NCBI GenBank assembly: GCA_037444725.1
Contig: JBBILW010000026.1
Span: forward strand, 1 to 7,676
Reading direction: 5' to 3'
Length of the DNA: 7,676 bases
DNA from: CAIKKG01 sp037444725
GTDB lineage: Bacteria; Patescibacteriota; Minisyncoccia; UBA6257; GWB1-50-10
Part shown: piece after piece, positions 1 through 5,785 of the stretch
How positions within the stretch are numbered: position 1 is the stretch's first letter
Layout of the letters: each line of letters begins with the position of its first letter
The notes under the pieces: model-generated
Databases searched by the model: none
What the model saw: the letters and a program-made list of their open reading frames with translations, nothing else
Told to the model about the DNA's origin: nothing
Position numbers and translations under genes: made by a program

Positions 1-102
1 CGCGGTAAGACCCGTGAAATCCGTGATAACGACCGCCTGGCTGCCCTTCAATGCTTCGGCGCCTTCAGCAATCTGCGTAACTTTTTGTGCTTTTGTGCTC
101 AT
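1..102 (-). CDS. rplJ: Ribosomal protein L10, N-terminal 34 codons (cut by window edge)
   Basis: Ribosomal protein uL10 forms the base of the ribosomal stalk, binds 23S rRNA and carries the L7/L12 dimers that recruit translation GTPases. Only the first 34 residues are present, beginning MSTKAQKVTQIAEGAEALKG and reaching VVITDFTGLTA at the window edge. This matches the conserved L10 start, with a helix bearing the AQK motif followed by a beta strand and the (D/Y)xxGLT motif. The ATG at 102-100 is the only sensible start. No Shine-Dalgarno is visible; the bases just before it are ATACTGAAC. The identification is strongly supported by the L10 leader directly upstream, since that element precedes rplJ-rplL operons. 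In the usual arrangement rplL would follow outside the window. The gene has its own promoter and attenuator rather than belonging to the dnaJ operon. Confidence 0.9.
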   Translation of the reverse strand, partial: MSTKAQKVTQIAEGAEALKGSQAVVITDFTGLTA

Positions 103-119
103 GTTCAGTATTTTTCAAT

Positions 120-144
120 AAAAAACTGCGACCTTTTGCCGCAG
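120..144 (-). terminator. Intrinsic terminator (attenuator) in the rplJ leader
   Basis: On the minus strand a 7-bp stem, CTGCGGC paired with GTCGCAG (one G-U), closes a short A-rich loop (AAAAG) and is followed directly by six T residues. This is a canonical Rho-independent terminator. It lies between the L10 leader and the rplJ ATG, about 18 bases upstream of the start codon. It must therefore be conditional, and it fits the attenuation model for rplJL in which L10-L12 binding to the leader favours termination. I could not identify a clear competing antiterminator by eye. Confidence 0.8.
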
Positions 145-154
145 AGAGAGCTTT

Positions 155-169
155 GCCCGAAAATCGGGC
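155..169 (-). other. Short perfect hairpin between L10 leader and attenuator
   Basis: On the minus strand GCCCGA, a TTT loop and TCGGGC form a perfect 6-bp stem. A GAG/CTC pairing on either side could extend it with an internal loop. No T tract follows, so it is not a terminator. It sits between the L10-binding structure and the terminator and may belong to the switching part of the leader. That role is inferred. Confidence 0.55.
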
Positions 170-173
170 CACT

Positions 174-220
174 CCTCGGTAGGACTTATGCCGCTTTATC
201 GCAGCACCTACTGTCTACGG
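174..220 (-). promoter_or_regulatory. Ribosomal protein L10 leader (autoregulatory mRNA element)
   Basis: The minus strand reads CCGTAGACAGTAGG, then a hairpin TGCTGC-GATAAA-GCGGCA, then ATAAGTCCTACCGAGG. GTAGG pairs with CCTAC to close the outer stem. The invariant-looking CCGUAGACAG and CCGAGG flanks and the asymmetric internal loop are hallmarks of the L10 leader family found before rplJ-rplL in many bacteria. The L10(L12)4 complex binds this RNA in place of its 23S rRNA site and shuts off its own synthesis. Here an intrinsic terminator lies downstream, so the control is probably transcription attenuation. The predicted leader is about 120 nt long. Confidence 0.88.
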
Positions 221-231
221 GTTGCCTGAAT

Positions 232-259
232 ATAGTATCAGAATGCCCTAAAAAGTCAA
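232..259 (-). promoter_or_regulatory. Promoter of rplJ (extended -10)
   Basis: The minus strand has TTGACT (-35, 254-259), a 16-base spacer and TACTAT (-10, 232-237) preceded by TG one base upstream, giving an extended -10. Transcription should start near 225-227, a few bases before the L10 leader. The -35 begins 19 bases after the dnaJ stop codon. No terminator separates dnaJ from it, so read-through from the heat-shock operon into the leader is possible. Confidence 0.75.
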
Positions 260-278
260 TGAACCTGAGGGTGAGCGG

Positions 279-1388
279 CTACAGTTCCCTATCGAGCTCC
301 TCCAGCGTCTTTTTCGCCTTCGCAGAAACGCTTTTCGGCGTCTTCATATTGAGCAATACATAAAGATCGCCGCGCGAAACGCCGCCGAAGACGCCGAATT
401 TCGGCATACCGCGTCCCGTGATTTTCAATGGCTCACGCACATTGAAACCTGCGGGCACTGTGATGGTGAAATGCGCTCCATCAACATCTGTCATTGCAAT
501 TTCACGCCCCAAAAGCAAATCAGCGACTCTCACCTCTTTTTCCGTTATGAGGTCGGCTTTCCTTCGCTCATATTTTGCAGCCGGCTTCACACGCACGACG
601 ACGTAGAGATCGCCGCTACCACTGCCGAATTCACCTGCCTCGCCATACCCCGCGAGCTTGATAATCTGGCCGTCTTCAATACCCGGCGCTATCTCTACCT
701 TTGCTTCGCGTTGCTTTACAATACGGCCCGTGCCTTTACACTCGTGGCACTTTTCGTTGGGGACCTCGCCGCGGCCGTGACAATCGGGACACGCACGCAC
801 CTGCGCGAATTTACCAAAAAATGTCTGGCGCTCTTCGCGGATTTCTCCCTTCCCCTGGCACTTTGCGCACTTCTTCGTGCCTTTGCTCTTTTCGTATCCT
901 AACCCCGAGCAATGGGCGCACTCCGTAAACGTTTGATAGTGAAGCGTCTTTGATAAGCCCTTAAACGCCTCCTCAAGCGTGATTTCTGCGTGTATCTCGA
1001 TGTCCGAGCCGCGCGTATAGGTCGGTCTTCGCGACGCCGCTGCCTGACCGCCGAAAAATTGTTCAAAAATATCACCGAGATCACCGAGATCCTCGCCTCC
1101 AAAGTTAACGTTCCATTGCTGACCCTGACCTCCAAATCCCGAGAAGCCTTCCCAGCCCGGCATTGGGCCCTGGCCGCCTCCCATATCAGAAACACGGCCG
1201 AAGCTGTCGTATTGTGAACGCTTCTCTTTGTTTGAGAGCACCTGATACGCTTCGTTCACCTCTTTGAACTTCGCCTCATTTCCGCCCTTATCAGGGTGGT
1301 ACTGGTGCGCGAGCTTTCTGTATGCTTTTTTGATGTCCTCTTCAGACGCTTCGCGAGAAACGCCGAGGACGGAATAATAATCTTTCAT
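279..1388 (-). CDS. dnaJ: Chaperone protein DnaJ (Hsp40)
   Basis: Cytoplasmic co-chaperone that delivers unfolded proteins to DnaK and stimulates its ATPase. At 369 aa it is a normal full-length type I DnaJ. The J domain occupies residues 1-65, with the catalytic HPD at 31-33. A Gly/Phe-rich region spans about 68-113, ending in a DIFEQFFGG motif. The zinc domain has four CxxCxGxG repeats starting at C157, C174, C200 and C214, and all eight zinc-binding cysteines are present. The C-terminal substrate-binding beta domains run from about 225 to the end. The start MKDYYSVLGV is the standard one. No Shine-Dalgarno precedes it (bases CTTTAATTC). It is the last gene of the hrcA-grpE-dnaK-membrane protein-dnaJ group, 51 bases after the membrane protein gene, and ends in TAG shortly before the rplJ promoter. 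It probably depends on the CIRCE-controlled promoter upstream of hrcA; I see no convincing promoter of its own. Confidence 0.97.
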   Translation of the reverse strand: MKDYYSVLGVSREASEEDIKKAYRKLAHQYHPDKGGNEAKFKEVNEAYQVLSNKEKRSQYDSFGRVSDMGGGQGPMPGWEGFSGFGGQGQQWNVNFGGEDLGDLGDIFEQFFGGQAAASRRPTYTRGSDIEIHAEITLEEAFKGLSKTLHYQTFTECAHCSGLGYEKSKGTKKCAKCQGKGEIREERQTFFGKFAQVRACPDCHGRGEVPNEKCHECKGTGRIVKQREAKVEIAPGIEDGQIIKLAGYGEAGEFGSGSGDLYVVVRVKPAAKYERRKADLITEKEVRVADLLLGREIAMTDVDGAHFTITVPAGFNVREPLKITGRGMPKFGVFGGVSRGDLYVLLNMKTPKSVSAKAKKTLEELDREL

Positions 1389-1405
1389 GAATTAAAGAAA
1401 CGTGC

Positions 1406-1433
1406 CACTAATAACAAATAACCCATAACGACG
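1406..1433 (+). repeat. Heptanucleotide repeat array before dnaJ
   Basis: On the plus strand four successive 7-base units fill most of the gap between the membrane protein gene and dnaJ: CACTAAT, then AACAAAT, AACCCAT and AACGACG. The period is exactly seven and the common pattern is AACnnAT. A related array with the same period lies upstream of dnaK. The 14-mer at 1407-1420 recurs exactly, in inverted orientation, at 4447-4460. In the minus-strand transcript this segment is a U/G-rich leader. Function unknown. Confidence 0.6.
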
Positions 1434-1439
1434 GAATAA

Positions 1440-2486
1440 CTACGGCAGAATGGTAAACTCGCGGCTCAATGTCTCGTAACTTACGAGTGCAAAATCGGAC
1501 GCGATAAGGAACTTGTAGATGACGAACGCTATAAAATCGAGAAGCCAGTAGACAAGCGCCACAACGCTGCGGAGCGTAAGAAACACAAGCACCATGAGAA
1601 TAATCTGTCCGATTTGGAGCGTCGATGCGGGCAATGTCTTTACGTACTCTGTGATGAGGCGGTATGCGGCCTCTTTCACCGTTTCTCCTTTTTGAAATGC
1701 GCCGATTTTTGATTCGATACTTGCTTTCAACTGGTCTGTGAGCTTACTAAGCACTGTCTCACGCTCCGCCGCCGGAAGCTGAGCGAGGCCTGCGCTTAAA
1801 TCAAAGTTCACATTGGGAATTGCGCCCGGAGGTAAGCGTTGAATCTGGGTTATCGTAAGCTCACGAAGCGCCTTGTCGATAGTCATATCGACGTTCACGG
1901 TCGGGTATACGAGCTTAATGCCCGGTTCCGAGGCGATTAAGATGCCATCTACCAACTTGTGGCCGATAACGCCCGTAAGTCCGCCCCACATCACGTAATT
2001 GAGGTATATGAGCACCGTTGCGGTTGCGAGCACACCCGTCATGAGTTTCGGCGTGATGACGCGCGAAATCTGGAAAAACTTTATCTTCACGCTATTGCGC
2101 AAGACTCCCACTCCCCGATGCGTTGCCGCAACTACGCAAAGGAACAGAAACACGAACGCACCAAGGAGTACGAGAATCGTGTTTGATTTCGTGTACTGCA
2201 TGAAGAGCACAAGCGGCGCAAAGCTTTCTGCAAGCGCAATGCCCCACACTATCGAGAAATGCTTGATGAAAAATGCATTCAGTACATTCATCACCACAAA
2301 GAGAAGTGCTGCACCGGACGCGAACCAAAGGAACGCATACTGGAACGTGGTCAAAAATGCATTGAATTCATACACTGCCGCCACACTGGAGGCAATCGAA
2401 ACGAGAGCGAGAACAACAACTTTCCAGATGCTGTAATCCGCTTCTTCAAATTTTGACTGACTGATTACCTCCGGTGATTCAATCAT
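1440..2486 (-). CDS. Polytopic membrane protein of unknown function, coupled to dnaK
   Basis: I do not recognise a named family. The 348-aa product has a short polar N-terminus followed by hydrophobic segments at about 20-38, 49-71, 76-96 (weaker), 102-121 and 149-167. A polar region of about 120 residues (168-288) carries TITQIQRLPPGAIPNVNFDL and a charged helical stretch near 240-280. Two more hydrophobic segments follow at about 291-313 and 315-330. It is thus an inner-membrane protein with six or seven spans and one large soluble loop, which may face outward. No signal peptide, catalytic motif or cysteine pattern stands out. Its ATG overlaps the dnaK stop by one base (TAATG), so translation is probably coupled to dnaK by re-initiation. 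Position inside the chaperone operon implies heat-shock co-expression. A role in membrane protein quality control or envelope stress is a guess from context only. It ends in TAG. Confidence 0.85.
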   Translation of the reverse strand: MIESPEVISQSKFEEADYSIWKVVVLALVSIASSVAAVYEFNAFLTTFQYAFLWFASGAALLFVVMNVLNAFFIKHFSIVWGIALAESFAPLVLFMQYTKSNTILVLLGAFVFLFLCVVAATHRGVGVLRNSVKIKFFQISRVITPKLMTGVLATATVLIYLNYVMWGGLTGVIGHKLVDGILIASEPGIKLVYPTVNVDMTIDKALRELTITQIQRLPPGAIPNVNFDLSAGLAQLPAAERETVLSKLTDQLKASIESKIGAFQKGETVKEAAYRLITEYVKTLPASTLQIGQIILMVLVFLTLRSVVALVYWLLDFIAFVIYKFLIASDFALVSYETLSREFTILP

Positions 2487-4372
2487 TATTGAGTGGGTTG
2501 CTCAGGTTGCGGACCCGCTGCTTCCGGTCCCGCCTTATTATCTTTATACATCATTTCGCCTATCTTTTGAAGTTCGGCGGAAAGCTCCTGTGTCGCTTTT
2601 TTAATCGCTTCCATGTCATCTTTGTCTTTCACCTCCTTCACATGTTCGATTTTCTTCTGTATCGAGTCCTTGAGGTCGGCGGTTACTTTTTCGCCTGCAT
2701 CCTTGAGGCTCTTTTCCGCGACATACACGAGCGATTCCGCCTGGTTCTTCGTTTCAATTACTTCGCGCTTCTTCTGGTCTTCTGCAGCGTGTGCGGCAGC
2801 CTCCTGCTTCAAGCGCTCGATTTCTTCCTTGTTCAAGCTCGTTGATGCCTCGATTTTTACGCTCTGTGACTTTCCTGACGCCTTGTCTTTCGCGGAAACG
2901 CTCAAGATGCCGTTTGCATCGATATCGAAGGTTACTTCAACCTGCGGCATGCCGCGGGGGGACGGCGGGATACCATCGAGAATGAAACGTGCAAGCGTCT
3001 TGTTGTCTGCCATAAGAGGACGCTCACCCTGGCCGATGTGCACCTCTACCGATGTTTGATTGTCGGCCGCAGTCGAGAAAACCTGCGTCTTTGCGGTCGG
3101 CACCGTCGTGTTCTTCTGAATCATGGGCGTAGCAACACCTCCCAACGTCTCAATGCTCAAGGTTAACGGCGTTACATCAAGGAGAAGAATGTCTTTTACG
3201 TCGCCCTGCAAGATACCTGCCTGCACCGCAGCACCTACCGCCACCACTTCATCGGGGTTGATGCCCTTATGCGGCTCCTTGCCGAACAATTTCTTTACCG
3301 CTTCCTGGATTGCGGGCATGCGTGTCTGTCCGCCCACGAGCAATACTTCGTTAATATCCTCAATCTTCATGCCTGCGCCTTTAGGCTGCGATGCCGTCAC
3401 CGCTTCCTTTACGAGTGCAATCGAGTGATCAATCAAATCCTGCACAAGACTTTCGAGTTTTGCGCGAGAGAGCTTCATTACGAAGTGTTTCGGGCCCGAT
3501 GCATCGGACGTGATGTAGGGAAGGTTTATTTCCGTCTCCATCGCGGTCGAGAGCTCGTGCTTCGCGCGTTCCGCTGCTTCTTTCAAGCGCTGGACTGCGA
3601 GCGGGTCTTTCGAAATGTCCACACCCTCCTGCTTCTTGTATTCGGCAATCAGGTTGTCCATGATGCGCTTATCAAAATCGTCGCCACCAAGGTGCGTGTC
3701 GCCGCCCGTCGCTTTTACTTCGACGGTCTGCTCTTTCGTGTCCGCATCAAAGCCGATTTCCAACACTGAAATATCGAACGTGCCGCCGCCGAAGTCGTAC
3801 ACGGCAATTTTCTCGTTCTTCATGCGGTTCATACCGTACGCGAACGCCGCCGCCGTCGGCTCATTTACAATGCGGCGCACTTTGAATCCCGCGATTTCAC
3901 CCGCGTTTTTCGTTGCCTGGCGCTGGCTGTCGTCGAAATACGCCGGCACGGTAATGACTGCTTCATCGATAGTTTCGCCGAGCTTTGATTCCGCGTCCGC
4001 CTTCAGCTTCTGGAGAATCATCGCCGAAATTTCTTCGGGCGTGTACCAGCGGTCTCCCATCTTTACGTCTACTCCGCCCTGCGCCGATTCCTTAATCTCA
4101 TACGGAAGCAATGCGCGGTCACGCTGGACCTCCACATCGTTAAATTTGCGTCCGATAAGGCGCTTTACCGAGTAAATGGTATTCTTCGGGTTCACGACCG
4201 CCTGGCGCTTCGCAAGAAGGCCGATAAGCCTCTCGTTCGCCTTGCTCATCGCGGAAATTGACGGCGTTGTCCTGTTGCCCTCCTGGTTCTCCAGGATGCG
4301 CGGCTCGCCGCCTTCCATGACTGCCATTGCCGAATTTGTCGTACCGAGATCGATTCCTAATATTTTTGCCAT
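2486..4372 (-). CDS. dnaK: Chaperone protein DnaK (Hsp70)
   Basis: ATP-dependent cytoplasmic chaperone that binds exposed hydrophobic segments, working with DnaJ and GrpE. At 628 aa it is normal for the family. The nucleotide-binding domain begins with GIDLGTTNS (6-14). It contains the conserved K70, VPAYFDDSQRQAT (142-154), NEPTAAAFAYG (170-180), the phosphate loop DFGGGTFDIS (193-202) and LVGGQTRMPAIQ (345-356). The interdomain linker ILLLDVTPLTL (395-405) follows. The substrate-binding beta domain spans roughly 395-505 and the helical lid 510-610. The tail is Pro/Gln/Glu-rich (PEAAGPQPEQPTQ) rather than the acidic EEVD-like end of many bacterial DnaKs. The start at 4372 gives the standard MAKILGIDLG. 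The preceding 94-base gap contains two opposed heptamer arrays and no clear Shine-Dalgarno. The stop overlaps the start of the membrane protein gene. Confidence 0.98.
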   Translation of the reverse strand: MAKILGIDLGTTNSAMAVMEGGEPRILENQEGNRTTPSISAMSKANERLIGLLAKRQAVVNPKNTIYSVKRLIGRKFNDVEVQRDRALLPYEIKESAQGGVDVKMGDRWYTPEEISAMILQKLKADAESKLGETIDEAVITVPAYFDDSQRQATKNAGEIAGFKVRRIVNEPTAAAFAYGMNRMKNEKIAVYDFGGGTFDISVLEIGFDADTKEQTVEVKATGGDTHLGGDDFDKRIMDNLIAEYKKQEGVDISKDPLAVQRLKEAAERAKHELSTAMETEINLPYITSDASGPKHFVMKLSRAKLESLVQDLIDHSIALVKEAVTASQPKGAGMKIEDINEVLLVGGQTRMPAIQEAVKKLFGKEPHKGINPDEVVAVGAAVQAGILQGDVKDILLLDVTPLTLSIETLGGVATPMIQKNTTVPTAKTQVFSTAADNQTSVEVHIGQGERPLMADNKTLARFILDGIPPSPRGMPQVEVTFDIDANGILSVSAKDKASGKSQSVKIEASTSLNKEEIERLKQEAAAHAAEDQKKREVIETKNQAESLVYVAEKSLKDAGEKVTADLKDSIQKKIEHVKEVKDKDDMEAIKKATQELSAELQKIGEMMYKDNKAGPEAAGPQPEQPTQ

Positions 4373-4380
4373 ATATTCTT

Positions 4381-4415
4381 AACTCATCACTTATAACACA
4401 CAACTTACAACAAGA
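4381..4415 (+). repeat. Heptanucleotide repeat array just upstream of dnaK
   Basis: Five successive 7-base units lie on the plus strand: AACTCAT, CACTTAT, AACACAC, AACTTAC and AACAAGA. The period is exactly seven with a shared (A/C)AC start. The array ends 8 bases before the dnaK start codon. It is the inverted counterpart of the array at 4448-4475, so in the dnaK mRNA the two could pair as an imperfect, AT-rich stem. Confidence 0.55.
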
Positions 4416-4447
4416 GTTTTGGTTGTGGCATGTATTGTGGTGATTGT

Positions 4448-4475
4448 ATTTGTTATTAGTTGTTAGTTATTTGTT
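4448..4475 (-). repeat. Heptanucleotide repeat array overlapping the grpE stop
   Basis: On the minus strand four 7-base units run without gaps: AACAAAT, AACTAAC, AACTAAT and AACAAAT again. The first contains the last sense codons and part of the stop of grpE, so the array starts inside the gene end. The same motif appears before dnaJ. Between this array and the opposing one lies about 30 bases of A/C-rich minus-strand sequence with two CCACAA copies. Confidence 0.6.
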
Positions 4476-5012
4476 CTTCGACTCTTTCGCTTTACTCACG
4501 ATTACCCGCACCGGACGTATCGCTCGCTCATTCAGCCTGTATCCTCTCTCAATTTCTTCCACAACTGCACCCTCAGGAAGCTCCGATTCAATCTCTCCAA
4601 GGGCTTCGTGATGCGCGGGATCGAACATCGTTCCCTTTTCCGCGCGAACGGACTCGAGTCCATGACGCTTCAGTGCATCCTCAAGCTGGGTTTTAATGAG
4701 TATCATTCCTTTCCCTGCTGCGCTCTCGGCTCCTAAGGCCGTGATACCGAGATCGAAACTATCAAGAACTCCTACCACATCGCGTACAATGCCCTCGTTT
4801 CCCATCTTCACCATCCGTTGCACCCGCTCCATCTCTTCCTTTTTAAAATTGGCAAGGTCCGCTTTCGCCCTCTTCCAGCCATTCAGAAACTCAGCTGCTT
4901 GCTCATTGTAAAGTTCATCAATCGCTTTTAGTTCTTTTTCAGAAAACCGCCGGTCGTTCTTATACAAGTCTAAGAAAGGTTTGTTTTTTGTTTTATTTTT
5001 TTCTTCGTCCAT
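4467..5012 (-). CDS. grpE: Nucleotide exchange factor GrpE
   Basis: GrpE releases ADP from DnaK, resetting the Hsp70 cycle, and acts as a dimer in the cytoplasm. The 181-aa product has a charged, Lys-rich N-terminus and a long coiled-coil helix (about 24-75) with the family motif RAKADLANFKKEEMERVQRM at 48-67. A four-helix-bundle segment (about 78-120) follows. The C-terminal beta domain carries MFDPAHHEALGE (129-140) and GYRLNERAIRPVRVIV (157-172), close to the GrpE signature. The hrcA stop ends one base before its ATG (TAATATG), so the two are probably translationally coupled. Upstream sequence is A-rich with only a weak AAGAA, not a real Shine-Dalgarno. The last codons fall within a heptamer repeat array. 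The gene order hrcA-grpE-dnaK is the classic CIRCE operon. Confidence 0.95.
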   Translation of the reverse strand: MDEEKNKTKNKPFLDLYKNDRRFSEKELKAIDELYNEQAAEFLNGWKRAKADLANFKKEEMERVQRMVKMGNEGIVRDVVGVLDSFDLGITALGAESAAGKGMILIKTQLEDALKRHGLESVRAEKGTMFDPAHHEALGEIESELPEGAVVEEIERGYRLNERAIRPVRVIVSKAKESKNK

Positions 5013-5013
5013 A

Positions 5014-5715
5014 TTATTCTTTTTTGATTTTCTTCTTTTTCCCTGATTTCAGCTCCTTGAACAATTCAACTGATTGCTGATAATCCATACGTTTCGGACC
5101 TATGGAAAGCAGTAAAATCGTCCTTCCGCCTTCGTCGTACCGCGCCGCGATAACGGAAAGATGATCACTGCGCGTTACCGGGCTCTCTCCTACGAACACA
5201 CGCGGCCATGCATCGCCTTCTTCCCACCACTCGCGCTTTTTGGCGAGTCTTTCCTCCAATTGTTCAAAATCTTTTACCACATCCACCAGCTCATCCTTTG
5301 TTTCAGTCTCGAGGTTTTCAAGAAGTTCGCGAAGTCCGCTGCCGTACATCATTCCTCGTTTCGGGTCATATCCGATGCTCAACACCTTTAATTGTTCGGA
5401 CATTTGCTGAACGACGGACTTCATATCGTTCATAAACAGCTCGCACTTCATCGCCTTCTCTTCCACCTCCGCTTCGCGGGCAAGCAACGTGTCGGCAAAA
5501 TACCGGTATGCCTTATCCGACGGAAATCTGCCACCAGAAGGATGTTCCTGGTAAAAAAAGCCCTCCTCGGCGAGGCTGTTTAATTCCCAACGTATCATCG
5601 CAGGCTTTATGCCGAAATCGTGGAGATCGTAAAGATATTCGGAAGTGATGGGTTTTCCGTTTTTAATGAAATCCCTCACTGCAAATTCAAGAATTGCCCT
5701 GGTGCGATCCTTCAT
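5014..5715 (-). CDS. hrcA: Heat-inducible transcription repressor HrcA (short form)
   Basis: HrcA binds CIRCE operators and represses heat-shock genes until heat or misfolded protein titrates its chaperone-dependent activity. The start at 5715 (MKDRTRAILE) matches the family start. An upstream GTG at 5739 is rejected because it lies inside the CIRCE and upstream of the predicted transcription start. The N-terminal winged helix spans about 1-75, with FGIKPAMIRWELNSLAEEGF (34-53) and the wing motif GGRFPSDKAYRYFAD (61-75). MMYGSGLRELLENLE (122-136) and the C-terminal HLSVIAARYDEGGRTILLLSIGPKRMDY (185-212) are the remaining family blocks. At 233 aa it is about 100 residues shorter than typical HrcA (about 340 aa). 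The middle is reduced, so part of the inserted/dimerisation domain appears missing. The protein ends in a basic Lys-rich tail. It is the first gene of the operon and should repress itself. Confidence 0.9.
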   Translation of the reverse strand: MKDRTRAILEFAVRDFIKNGKPITSEYLYDLHDFGIKPAMIRWELNSLAEEGFFYQEHPSGGRFPSDKAYRYFADTLLAREAEVEEKAMKCELFMNDMKSVVQQMSEQLKVLSIGYDPKRGMMYGSGLRELLENLETETKDELVDVVKDFEQLEERLAKKREWWEEGDAWPRVFVGESPVTRSDHLSVIAARYDEGGRTILLLSIGPKRMDYQQSVELFKELKSGKKKKIKKE

Positions 5716-5723
5716 ACCGTAAA

Positions 5724-5752
5724 AGTATAGGATTAGCACTCGTGAGCGTCAA
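5724..5752 (-). promoter_or_regulatory. Promoter of the hrcA-grpE-dnaK-dnaJ operon
   Basis: The minus strand has TTGACG (-35, 5747-5752), a spacer of exactly 17 bases and TATACT (-10, 5724-5729). This is close to the housekeeping sigma consensus. The start point should fall at about 5716-5718, only 1-3 bases before the hrcA ATG, so the mRNA would be leaderless or nearly so. The -35 and most of the spacer lie inside the CIRCE, so bound HrcA would block polymerase. Confidence 0.85.
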
Positions 5753-5759
5753 GTGCTAA
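5733..5759. promoter_or_regulatory. CIRCE operator (HrcA binding site)
   Basis: Inverted repeat with 9-base arms and a 9-base spacer. The plus strand shows TTAGCACTC, nine bases, then AAGTGCTAA. The consensus is TTAGCACTC-N9-GAGTGCTAA, so 17 of 18 arm positions match. The single deviation (minus-strand left arm TTAGCACTT) supplies the first T of the -35 hexamer TTGACG. It is the only CIRCE seen in the window and is placed to control the whole five-gene operon. Confidence 0.95.
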
Positions 5760-5785
5760 AAATGCCCCATATTGTTTAGGGGCAT
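5758..5785 (-). terminator. Intrinsic terminator of the prepilin-like gene
   Basis: On the minus strand ATGCCCC (5779-5785) pairs perfectly with GGGGCAT (5762-5768) across a 10-base loop (TAAACAATAT), followed by a run of T residues. The stop codon TAA of the upstream gene is the first part of the loop and its last codons make the left arm. The T run enters the left arm of the CIRCE, so terminator, operator and promoter are packed into about 60 bases. It insulates the heat-shock operon from the genes before it. Confidence 0.8.

Noticed and set aside
85..363. Plus-strand open frame across the rplJ leader
   Set aside because: It covers the antisense of the promoter, L10 leader and dnaJ end; these explain the sequence better.
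471..902. Plus-strand open frame of 143 codons opposite dnaJ
   Set aside because: It is antisense to well-conserved DnaJ and resembles no protein I know; a shadow of a real gene.
899..1195. Minus-strand alternate frame (98 codons) within dnaJ
   Set aside because: An Arg-rich frame-shifted reading of the DnaJ Gly/Phe and zinc regions; the main frame is intact.
1389..1439. Promoter or terminator between the membrane protein gene and dnaJ
   Set aside because: No -35/-10 pair with good spacing and no GC stem with a T tract; the gap is mainly heptamer repeats.
3615..4175. Plus-strand open frame of 186 codons opposite dnaK
   Set aside because: The complement of highly conserved DnaK codons; long antisense frames are common there and no domain is visible.
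4373..4466. Separate promoter for dnaK
   Set aside because: TTATAA is present on the minus strand, but no -35-like hexamer lies at a proper distance, and AT-rich repeats make chance matches likely.
4381..4475. CRISPR-like array
   Set aside because: Units are 7 bases, contiguous and degenerate, without spacers.
5716..5739. Upstream GTG extension of hrcA (adds MLILYFYG)
   Set aside because: It starts inside the CIRCE and upstream of the predicted transcription start; the family start fits MKDRTR at 5715.
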